Source: Acholeplasmataceae bacterium
GTDB lineage: Bacteria > Bacillota_I > Bacilli_A > Acholeplasmatales > Acholeplasmataceae
Reading direction: 5' to 3'
Length of the DNA stretch: 5,798 nucleotides
Assembly: GCA_003518475.1 (NCBI GenBank)
Contig: DOYO01000051.1
Coordinates: 9,921-15,718 of the forward strand
The notes under the pieces were generated by a model that saw only the letters and a list, made by a program, of their open reading frames with translations, was not told where the DNA came from and did no database searches. The position numbers and the translations under genes are program-made. Each line of letters starts with the position of its first letter. The first letter of the stretch is position 1. Positions 1 through 5,798 of this stretch are shown piece after piece.

Positions 1-1419
1 GAAAGATTTGAAAAGTATGGAGCGAATATTGCTTTATTAAGCCGTTTCGTGACACCGAAGAAACAAAAGGAAACGCTCGAACACCTCAAAAAAGGATATG
101 TGGATGTCGTGATTGGAACCCACAGATTGCTTTCCGGAGATGTGAAATTTAAAGACTTGGGACTCCTCATTATTGATGAGGAACAACGCTTCGGCGTTGA
201 GCATAAAGAGAAGATTAGAGAGATCAGAGTCAACGTCGATACGCTCACTTTATCTGCGACTCCAATTCCAAGAACATTACATATGTCCATGATGGGATTA
301 AAGGATTTGTCGATGATAGAGACCCCTCCTTTAAACCGTTATCCGGTTCAAACCTATGTTGTCGAACGACACGAAGCACTGGTCAAAGAAGCCATTACAC
401 GGGAAATCGCACGTGGTGGCCAGGTGTTCTATCTATTCAATCAAGTGCTTGGAATCGATGGCATGGTTCACAAACTTCAAAAGCTCGTTCCAGAGGCTAG
501 AATCGCTTATGCGCATGGACAGATGAACAAGGATCAGCTTGAAAATGTATTATCTGATTTTATTGAGCATGAGTTTGATGTCCTAGTATCAACAACCATT
601 ATTGAAACAGGTATTGATATTCCAAACACGAATACATTGATCATTCATGATGCAGATAAACTAGGGCTCTCACAACTCTATCAAATCAGAGGCCGTGTCG
701 GAAGAAGCGATAGAATTGCATATGCATATTTACTTTATGATGCTTATAGAAACATCAACGACGAAGCTAAAAAAAGGCTCAACGCTATTCAAGATTTTAC
801 TGCCCTCGGCAGCGGGTTTAAAATCGCGATGCGAGATTTATCCATCAGAGGAGCGGGTGATGTTTTAGGTTCAGAACAATCAGGATTCATTGATTCCGTT
901 GGTATTGAACTTTATATGAAATTGCTTGAAGAGGCGATTACCGGGGTATCCTTGGATAAACCAAAGGAAACTGCAATCGATGAAATCTACGCAGCCAGAC
1001 ATGTCGATCCAAGCTATGTCAGCCAAGACAGCGTGCGCATTGAAATTCATAAACGCATCGCTGAACTGAATCGTTTTTCTGATGTTGAAGATTTAAAAAC
1101 AGAGCTTCAAGATCGGTTCGGCGCACTGGATGCGGATCTTCAACTTTACATGTATGAAAAACTATTTAAAAAGTTGTCAGCGAAGGTTGGCGTTTACAAA
1201 ACAATCGTTGAAACCAATCAGGTCACTCTTGTTCTATCCATGGAAGCTTCACAAAAAATGAATGGAATCAAACTCTTTGACAAAGCCAATGCATTTTCTT
1301 CTCAAGTCCGTCTGAATTATATGAAAGGCCATGTGCAAATTGTGATGGTCATAAAAAACGAAAAGAGACACTGGCTGTATTTGTACGACCAATTTTTGGA
1401 TGATTTGATTTATAATTGA
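1..1419 (+). CDS. mfd: Mfd, transcription-repair coupling factor (C-terminal part, 5'-truncated by window)
   Basis: Mfd is a cytoplasmic ATP-dependent translocase that removes RNA polymerase stalled at DNA lesions and recruits UvrA. The frame is open from base 1 and ends at TGA 1417-1419, giving 472 residues. The family is usually about 1150 residues, so the N-terminal UvrB-like, RNA-polymerase-binding and Walker A regions lie upstream. Numbering from the first visible codon, I see helicase motif II DEEQRFGV (59-66), motif III SATPIPRTL (85-93), ETGIDIPNTNTLII (202-215), and motif VI GLSQLYQIRGRVGRS (222-236). The translocation (TRG) motif shared with RecG follows at about 270-297 (GSGFKIAMRDLSIRGAGD). 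The last ~130 residues correspond to the autoinhibitory D7 (TRCF) domain. RecG shares the helicase core, but the long C-terminal extension after TRG and the DEEQ box fit Mfd. A GTG at 49 is an internal codon, not a start: the sixteen codons before it match the family. The stop is backed up by an in-frame TAG two codons later (1423-1425). Confidence 0.96.
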   Translation, partial: ERFEKYGANIALLSRFVTPKKQKETLEHLKKGYVDVVIGTHRLLSGDVKFKDLGLLIIDEEQRFGVEHKEKIREIRVNVDTLTLSATPIPRTLHMSMMGLKDLSMIETPPLNRYPVQTYVVERHEALVKEAITREIARGGQVFYLFNQVLGIDGMVHKLQKLVPEARIAYAHGQMNKDQLENVLSDFIEHEFDVLVSTTIIETGIDIPNTNTLIIHDADKLGLSQLYQIRGRVGRSDRIAYAYLLYDAYRNINDEAKKRLNAIQDFTALGSGFKIAMRDLSIRGAGDVLGSEQSGFIDSVGIELYMKLLEEAITGVSLDKPKETAIDEIYAARHVDPSYVSQDSVRIEIHKRIAELNRFSDVEDLKTELQDRFGALDADLQLYMYEKLFKKLSAKVGVYKTIVETNQVTLVLSMEASQKMNGIKLFDKANAFSSQVRLNYMKGHVQIVMVIKNEKRHWLYLYDQFLDDLIYN

Positions 1420-1423
1420 AAAT

Positions 1424-1430
1424 AGAGGTG
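1424..1430 (+). promoter_or_regulatory. Ribosome binding site that sets the aminotransferase start
   Basis: AGAGGTG lies 6 bases before the GTG at 1437, good Shine-Dalgarno spacing. It favours GTG 1437 over the longer in-frame TTG at 1416, which would overlap the mfd stop and would place this site inside the coding sequence. The nearby ATG at 1435 is in another frame and hits TAG after three codons. Confidence 0.7.
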
Positions 1431-1436
1431 ATCGAT

Positions 1437-2618
1437 GTGGCAGTAGATATTTTAAAAATATCAAAGGATGCGCAAGAGGCGGCAAAGATTTATGATGACG
1501 TCATCAACGCATCCATAGGCATGTTTTACGATGAGAATAAAAACATCGGAGGAATGCCGACGGTATCCAAGGCGATACGGAATTTAACGGATGAAGAAAT
1601 ACTTCCTTATCCAGCAGTAGACGGGGGTTCTCTATTCAAGAATAATTTATACTCCTGGGTATTTGGTCAATATGAATCAGAAATCAGAAGCAAACTTTTT
1701 GTAGGTGCTTGCGCAACTCCTGGAGGAAGCGGAGCAATCGCTTCAACATTCGCACTTTTAGCGAAACCAGGGGAATCTGTTCTTGTATCAGACATTAGAT
1801 GGCAATACGAAAGATTCGCAGATCGTGCGAAACTGAACATCCATGAACATCATTTGTTTGATGGGGATCATTTTAATTTGAAGAGCTTTAAAGAAGAACT
1901 TGAAAAACTTTGCAAGATTCAAAAACGTGTCATTGTCATTATCAATGATCCTTGTCACAACCCGACCGGATTCACGTTGAGTGAAACTGAATTTCAAGAA
2001 ATTATCCACATCCTAAATGCTCAGACCGATAATGATATTGTCTTCTTATATGATCTCGCGTATCTTGAATATTCACATGAATCAGACAATAGAAAAAAAA
2101 TAGCAAGTCTTACACAAATCAAGCCGCATGTCTTAACCATCATCGCGTTTTCCGGATCTAAGACATTTGGCATTTACGGACTCCGCATGGGCGCGGCGAT
2201 TTATTTATCACCACTTGAAAAGAAAATCAAGGAAGTGCATCCGATGTTTGTCAACGAAGCCCGCGGATCTTGGTCTGCGACTCCAACCATCACCATCGAG
2301 TTGTTCAACCATTTCGCAAGTGCTGAAAATAGGGCTGGTTTCTTGAAGGATCTGGCAAAAATCAATACACTTGTTCAAGAAAGAAGTCAATCCTTCATTT
2401 CACAAGCTAAAGAAATCGGACTTAAAACACACCCGTTCAGAAGCGGGTTCTACACCGTGGTACTGACTCCAAATCCTGAAAAAGATTATTTGAAATTAGC
2501 TGAACACCATATTTATGCAGTACCGATGAATGGCGGTATTAGAATCGCGCTTTGCAGCATCTCCAAGAAAGAAATCATTGGATTGCCGCAGAAGATTAAA
2601 ACAATACTGAGTTTATAA
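1437..2618 (+). CDS. PLP-dependent aminotransferase, class I (aspartate/aromatic type)
   Basis: A cytosolic pyridoxal-phosphate enzyme that moves an amino group between an amino acid and a 2-oxoacid. From GTG 1437 it has 393 residues, close to the ~396 of E. coli AspC. Landmarks that line up with AspC: N-terminal INASIGMFYDE (23-33), cofactor-stacking Trp122 (AspC W140), NPTG at 175-178 (N175 = N194), Asp206 and Tyr209 in LYDLAY, the Schiff-base Lys242 in SGSKTFGIYGLRMG, Arg250 eight residues later (R266, phosphate), Arg276 in ARGSWSATP (R292, which binds the distal carboxylate of Asp/Glu), and Arg369 in GGIRIAL (R386, alpha-carboxylate). Keeping both substrate arginines points to a dicarboxylate-using, AspC/TyrB-like enzyme. 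The true amino donor cannot be settled from sequence, so no symbol is given. The gene starts 17 bases after mfd, has no visible promoter of its own, and is followed by a terminator, so it is probably the last gene of the mfd transcript. Confidence 0.88.
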   Translation: MAVDILKISKDAQEAAKIYDDVINASIGMFYDENKNIGGMPTVSKAIRNLTDEEILPYPAVDGGSLFKNNLYSWVFGQYESEIRSKLFVGACATPGGSGAIASTFALLAKPGESVLVSDIRWQYERFADRAKLNIHEHHLFDGDHFNLKSFKEELEKLCKIQKRVIVIINDPCHNPTGFTLSETEFQEIIHILNAQTDNDIVFLYDLAYLEYSHESDNRKKIASLTQIKPHVLTIIAFSGSKTFGIYGLRMGAAIYLSPLEKKIKEVHPMFVNEARGSWSATPTITIELFNHFASAENRAGFLKDLAKINTLVQERSQSFISQAKEIGLKTHPFRSGFYTVVLTPNPEKDYLKLAEHHIYAVPMNGGIRIALCSISKKEIIGLPQKIKTILSL

Positions 2619-2640
2619 CCCATCATCCATAGTTTGCTTT

Positions 2641-2674
2641 AAAGAAATCCGATTTGGGTTTCTTTTTTATTTTT
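2641..2674 (+). terminator. Rho-independent terminator after the aminotransferase
   Basis: AAAGAAATCC (2641-2650) pairs with GGGTTTCTTT (2656-2665), a 10-bp stem with one U-G pair and a 5-base loop (GATTT), followed by the T-rich tail TTTATTTTT (2666-2674). It lies 22 bases after the aminotransferase stop and separates the mfd transcript from pflBA. There is no matching T-tract on the other strand, so it looks one-directional. The stem is A/U-rich, so some read-through is possible. Confidence 0.85.
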
Positions 2675-2692
2675 AAAATAAACTGACACCAT

Positions 2693-2707
2693 TGAAAAAC
2701 GTTTTCA
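2693..2707. promoter_or_regulatory. Distal operator-like palindrome upstream of pflB
   Basis: TGAAAAACGTTTTCA has a perfect 10-bp palindromic core, AAAACGTTTT, centred on CpG 2700-2701. It resembles binding sites of LacI-family regulators, and the CcpA cre consensus TGWAANCGNTNWCA in particular, but has one extra A in the left arm, so TG and CA are 15 rather than 14 bases apart end to end. It matches the proximal copy at 14 of 15 positions. The regulator is unknown; assignment to the LacI/CcpA type is inference. Confidence 0.6.
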
Positions 2708-2713
2708 CCTTTT

Positions 2714-2728
2714 TGAGAAACGTTTTCA
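2714..2728. promoter_or_regulatory. Proximal operator-like palindrome abutting the pflB promoter
   Basis: TGAGAAACGTTTTCA is the second copy of the 15-base element, centred on CpG 2721-2722, exactly 21 bp from the first copy (two helical turns, so on the same DNA face). It ends one base before the -35 box at 2730. A protein here could touch RNA polymerase as an activator or hinder its binding; the sequence does not decide which. Confidence 0.6.
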
Positions 2729-2729
2729 T

Positions 2730-2758
2730 TTGAACGCATTCTTTCATTCCTATATAAT
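2730..2758 (+). promoter_or_regulatory. Sigma-A-type promoter of pflBA
   Basis: The -35 box is TTGAAC (2730-2735, 4 of 6 to TTGACA), the spacer is the ideal 17 bp, and the -10 box is a perfect TATAAT (2753-2758). Transcription should start near 2764-2766, giving a leader of about 43 bases before the pflB ATG. The TTG of the -35 box is in frame with pflB and could be mistaken for a start codon. Confidence 0.85.
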
Positions 2759-2792
2759 GAGTATGCTCAAATGCGAAAAAATTATATACCCC

Positions 2793-2798
2793 AGGAGG
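2793..2798 (+). promoter_or_regulatory. Strong ribosome binding site of pflB
   Basis: AGGAGG is a full anti-16S match, 9 bases before ATG 2808. It fixes the pflB start and rules out the upstream in-frame TTG 2730 and ATG 2763, neither of which has such a site. Confidence 0.9.
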
Positions 2799-2807
2799 TT
2801 AAACTTT

Positions 2808-5069
2808 ATGTCCACAAGTCAGGGATTTAAAGCAGGAATATGGAACACCACTGTCGATGTGCGTGATTTCATGGATAAAAATTATACTGAGTATCACGGC
2901 GATTCTTCATTTTTACAAGGTCCGACTGACGCCAGCCTTAAATTGAATCAAATGTTCAAAGGTTATCTTGAAGAGGAAAAAGAAAAGGGCGGAGTCGTTG
3001 AACTCGATACCCATATCGTAGCTTCCATCACTTCACACGGTCCGGGATATATGGATAAAGCGATTGAAAAAATCGTGGGAGTCCAGACCGATAAACCATT
3101 CAAACGCGCTTTCCACCCTTATGGAGGAATCGCTGTTGCCGTTAAGGCTGCAGAATCCTATGGATATCATATCGATGATGATCTCCAGCATGTATTTACT
3201 GAATATAGGAAGACACATAACCAAGGTGTTTTCGATGTCTATAATGCAGATATCAGAAAAGCACGCAAATCAGGAATTGTCACCGGACTTCCAGACGGAT
3301 ACGGCAGAGGTAGAATTATTGGTGACTATCGTCGTGTTGCACTTTATGGGACAGATTTTTTAATTGCCCAAAAGAAAATAGAAAAGACAAAATATAGTTT
3401 TCCGATGAATGAAAGAAATATCAGATTGAGAGAAGAAATTCAGGAACAAATCAAGGCTTTAGACTTACTTAAACAAATGGGTGCTTCCTATGGATTTGAT
3501 TTAAGCCGTCCAGCCCAAAATGCGACAGAAGCGGTTCAATGGGTATATTTCGCTTATCTTGCTGCCGTTAAGGAACAAAATGGAGCTGCGATGAGTTTAG
3601 GCAGAACAGCAACATTCTTAGATATTTATATTGAAAAGGATATCCAATCAGGTGTTTTGACAGAAAAAGAAGCTCAAGAATTGATTGACCATTTTATTAT
3701 GAAACTCAGAATGGTGCGTTTCGCGAGAACTCCAGAATACAACGAACTCTTTACTGGAGACCCAACCTGGGTGACTGAATGCTTAGGCGGAATGAATCAG
3801 GATGGAAGATCATGGGTGACAAAGAACTCATATCGCTATCTTCAAACGCTATATAATTTAGGAACCTCAGCAGAACCTAATTTAACGGTTTTATGGAGTG
3901 AGGATTTACCACAAAACTTTAAGAATTTTTGTGCGAAGGTGTCCATCGACACCTCTGCAATACAATATGAAAATGATCAACAGATGAGACCGAATCATGG
4001 AGATGATTATGGTATAGCTTGTTGTGTATCCCCAATGACATTGGGTAAAGAAATGCAATTTTTCGGCGCGCGCGCCAATCTTGCAAAAGCATTGCTTTAT
4101 GCGATCAACGGCGGAAGAGATGAGCTATCCGGAGAACAAATCGGACCCATGAGCGATGTGATCCAAGCGGATTATTTAGATTATGATATCGTCATGGAAA
4201 GATTTGATTTAATGATGGAATGGCTTGCTAAGACATATGTCAGCGCACTCAACATCATTCATTATATGCACGACAAGTATGCCTATGAAAGATTACAGAT
4301 GGCGCTTCACGATGCTGAGGTTGTTCGTAACTTCGCAACAGGAATCGCTGGTTTATCTGTAGTTGCCGATTCTTTGTCAGCCATCAAATATGCAAAAGTC
4401 AAACCTGTTTATAATGAACAAGGATTGATTATTGATTTTGACACGGAGGGAGAATTCCCATTCTATGGCAATAACGATGACAGGGTCGATCATCTTGCAG
4501 TTCAAATCGTTGAGCTATTCATGTCAAAAATCAAAAAACAATATACCTATAGAGAATCTGTACCCACAATGAGCGTGTTAACCATTACATCCAATGTGGT
4601 TTACGGTAAAAAAACAGGAAATACTCCTGATGGAAGAAAGAAGGGGGAAGCCTTCGCACCAGGTGCCAACCCAATGCACGGAAGAGATCGATCAGGTGCC
4701 CTGAAGTCCTTGTTATCAGTTTCCAAGATTCCTTGTGAAAGTTGCCAGGATGGCATTTCAAATACCTTCACGCTTGTTCCACAGGCATTAGGCAAGGGGA
4801 GCGGAATCGAATCCGCAGATGGATTCACCTATGAAGGAGACATCAAAGTTGAAAACCTAGTTACCATCCTTGACGGTTATTTCATCAGCGGCGGTTATCA
4901 CCTGAATGTCAATATCTTTACCAGAGACATGCTGATTGAAGCCTATAAGAATCCCGAAAAATATCCAAACCTGACCATTCGTGTTTCGGGCTATGCAGTT
5001 AACTTCTCCAATCTGACTGACGAACAGAAAAAGGAAGTCATTTCAAGAACATTCCATGAATCCTTCTAA
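2808..5069 (+). CDS. pflB: Pyruvate formate-lyase (formate C-acetyltransferase), glycyl radical enzyme
   Basis: This cytosolic, oxygen-sensitive enzyme converts pyruvate plus CoA to acetyl-CoA and formate in anaerobic fermentation. From ATG 2808 it has 753 residues, near the 760 of E. coli PflB. The adjacent catalytic cysteines C405-C406 sit in IACCVSPM. Arg422 in FFGAR matches E. coli R435, Trp321 in DPTWVTE matches W333, and YGRGRIIGDYRR (165-176) is also conserved. The radical-bearing glycine is G728 in RVSGYA, 26 residues from the end counting itself, exactly as in E. coli. Residues ~1-610 form the PFL domain and the rest the glycine-radical domain. The double cysteine and the end-to-end PflB match set it apart from glycerol/diol dehydratase and choline lyase relatives, which have one cysteine in the GCVEP-type motif. 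The 3' end overlaps pflA by 14 bases. No focA-type formate channel precedes it. An unusual C643-x-x-C646 pair is present. Confidence 0.97.
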   Translation: MSTSQGFKAGIWNTTVDVRDFMDKNYTEYHGDSSFLQGPTDASLKLNQMFKGYLEEEKEKGGVVELDTHIVASITSHGPGYMDKAIEKIVGVQTDKPFKRAFHPYGGIAVAVKAAESYGYHIDDDLQHVFTEYRKTHNQGVFDVYNADIRKARKSGIVTGLPDGYGRGRIIGDYRRVALYGTDFLIAQKKIEKTKYSFPMNERNIRLREEIQEQIKALDLLKQMGASYGFDLSRPAQNATEAVQWVYFAYLAAVKEQNGAAMSLGRTATFLDIYIEKDIQSGVLTEKEAQELIDHFIMKLRMVRFARTPEYNELFTGDPTWVTECLGGMNQDGRSWVTKNSYRYLQTLYNLGTSAEPNLTVLWSEDLPQNFKNFCAKVSIDTSAIQYENDQQMRPNHGDDYGIACCVSPMTLGKEMQFFGARANLAKALLYAINGGRDELSGEQIGPMSDVIQADYLDYDIVMERFDLMMEWLAKTYVSALNIIHYMHDKYAYERLQMALHDAEVVRNFATGIAGLSVVADSLSAIKYAKVKPVYNEQGLIIDFDTEGEFPFYGNNDDRVDHLAVQIVELFMSKIKKQYTYRESVPTMSVLTITSNVVYGKKTGNTPDGRKKGEAFAPGANPMHGRDRSGALKSLLSVSKIPCESCQDGISNTFTLVPQALGKGSGIESADGFTYEGDIKVENLVTILDGYFISGGYHLNVNIFTRDMLIEAYKNPEKYPNLTIRVSGYAVNFSNLTDEQKKEVISRTFHESF

Positions 5070-5798
5070 AGAATTATACGCAAACGTACACTCGATTGAG
5101 ACCTTAGGTGCATTTGATGGTCCGGGAATACGTTATGTACTCTTTTTACAGGGGTGCCCCTTCCAGTGTCAATATTGTCATAATCGAGATACCTGGAGCA
5201 CAAGTAACAATAAGTTGATGACTGTTTCTGAAATTCTTTTGGACTACAAAAAATATGCGCACTTCTATAAAAAAGGCGGACTGACGGTAAGTGGCGGAGA
5301 GCCGCTGCTTCAACTTCCATTTTTGGTTTCACTATTCAAAAAAGCCAAAGAGATGGGTATCCATACCTGTTTGGATACATCAGCGGCATGCTTCAATCCC
5401 AAACAACAGGATCAGTTCAAAGAGCTGATGAACTATACAGACATCGTGCTTTTAGATGTTAAACACATTGACCCGATCAAACACCAAAAATTGACAGGCA
5501 GTACCAATGCTCAGGTTTTAGAGTTTGCAAGATATCTTGATGAATTGAGAACAAAAGTAATTATTAGACATGTTTTGGTACCGACCATCAGTGATTCAGA
5601 AGAAGACTTAACGAAACTAAGATCCTTTTTAGACACGTTAACCAACATTGTCGGGATCGAAGTTCTTCCCTATCACACGAAGGGAATTCAGAAATGGAAA
5701 CAAATGGGATTGGTTTATCCGATACCAGAAATTAAAGAACCAGATCAAATGATGATTGAACGCGCTGAGCGCATTCTCAAAAACGGTTACCTTTTCTG
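5056..5798 (+). CDS. pflA: Pyruvate formate-lyase activating enzyme, radical SAM (3' end cut by window)
   Basis: PflA reductively cleaves S-adenosylmethionine at a [4Fe-4S] cluster and abstracts a hydrogen from the PflB glycine (here G728), creating the active radical. The frame runs from ATG 5056 to the window edge: 247 whole codons plus the bases TG. E. coli PflA is 246 residues, so nearly all of it is present, and a following A would make TGA stop at once. Motifs: FDGPGIR (20-26), cluster motif C34-x3-C38-x2-C41 (GCPFQCQYCHN), SGGEP (79-83, SAM amino group), LLDVKH (132-137) and LPYHTKG (204-210). There is no long ferredoxin-like insert after the CX3CX2C motif, as the glycerol-dehydratase and HPA-decarboxylase activases have, which fits true PflA. 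The start is well fixed: upstream in frame only CTG lies before a stop at 5014, and ATG/GTG/TTG are absent between 5059 and the conserved region. The ribosome binding site is weak, so translation is probably coupled to pflB. Confidence 0.95.
   Translation, partial: MNPSKELYANVHSIETLGAFDGPGIRYVLFLQGCPFQCQYCHNRDTWSTSNNKLMTVSEILLDYKKYAHFYKKGGLTVSGGEPLLQLPFLVSLFKKAKEMGIHTCLDTSAACFNPKQQDQFKELMNYTDIVLLDVKHIDPIKHQKLTGSTNAQVLEFARYLDELRTKVIIRHVLVPTISDSEEDLTKLRSFLDTLTNIVGIEVLPYHTKGIQKWKQMGLVYPIPEIKEPDQMMIERAERILKNGYLF

Noticed and set aside
49..51. GTG 49 as a start codon for the mfd fragment
   Set aside because: The codons from base 1 read as typical Mfd sequence (ERFEKYGANIALLSRF), so the gene simply continues upstream of the window.
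1417..1425. TGA read as tryptophan (Mollicutes code), given the Mycoplasmatota-like character
   Set aside because: All tryptophans here are TGG and no frame has an internal TGA. The TGA at the mfd end falls where the protein should end, although a TAG two codons later means this one site alone is not proof.
2692..2735. FNR/CRP-type (TTGA-N6-TCAA) or Rex-type (TTGTGAA-N4-TTCACAA) operators upstream of pflB
   Set aside because: The elements begin with TTGA, but the right half is TTTTCA with different spacing and a central CpG, which fits the LacI/CcpA pattern better.
2758..2769. Small hairpin TGAG-TATG-CTCA at the presumed transcription start, as a regulatory leader
   Set aside because: Only four base pairs, partly overlapping the -10 box; too weak and too short to be a riboswitch or attenuator.
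2730..2807. A 26-residue N-terminal extension of PflB starting at TTG 2730, or a leaderless start at ATG 2763
   Set aside because: TTG 2730 is the -35 box itself and lies upstream of the predicted transcription start. ATG 2763 coincides with the predicted start region but has no ribosome binding site. ATG 2808 has a perfect AGGAGG, and its product begins like known PflB proteins.
3064..3363. 99-residue + strand open frame within pflB
   Set aside because: It is a shifted frame of conserved pflB sequence, with methionine/serine-rich, low-information content and no family resemblance.
4601..5332. Minus-strand open frames opposite pflB and pflA (4601-4828, 5066-5332)
   Set aside because: They lie opposite well-conserved genes, have no plausible ribosome binding context or recognisable domains, and are antisense shadows.

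Overview
The window looks like a stretch of core chromosome from a low-GC Gram-positive-type bacterium (Bacillota or a Mycoplasmatota lineage such as Acholeplasma/Izemoplasma relatives). This is inferred from AT-rich codon use, strong AGGAGG-type ribosome binding sites, a perfect TATAAT box and the gene set. The genus cannot be fixed from the sequence alone. Every tryptophan is TGG and no reading frame contains an internal TGA, so the standard bacterial code applies, not the Mycoplasma/Spiroplasma code.

Layout, all on the + strand: (1) 1-1419, the C-terminal part of mfd (transcription-repair coupling factor), whose 5' part lies outside the window. (2) 1437-2618, a fold-type I aminotransferase of the aspartate/aromatic type, 17 bases after mfd and probably co-transcribed with it. 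(3) 2619-2807, a regulatory intergenic region. It holds a rho-independent terminator, two near-identical operator-like palindromes spaced 21 bp apart, a near-consensus sigma-A promoter directly after the second, and a strong ribosome binding site. (4) 2808-5069, pflB (pyruvate formate-lyase). (5) 5056 to the window edge, pflA (the radical SAM pyruvate formate-lyase activating enzyme). It overlaps the end of pflB by 14 bases and is cut by the window end within, at most, its last few codons.

Functionally there are two transcription units. The first is a DNA-repair gene followed by an aminotransferase. The second is a self-contained mixed-acid fermentation module: PflA uses a [4Fe-4S] cluster and S-adenosylmethionine to install the glycyl radical on PflB, which then splits pyruvate with CoA into acetyl-CoA and formate under anoxic conditions. 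All key catalytic residues of both proteins are present. The tandem operators suggest that pflBA is controlled by a dimeric, LacI/CcpA-like regulator, which is not encoded here.

No mobile element, CRISPR array, RNA gene or clearly novel system is visible. The most interesting non-coding signal is the pair of palindromes upstream of pflB.
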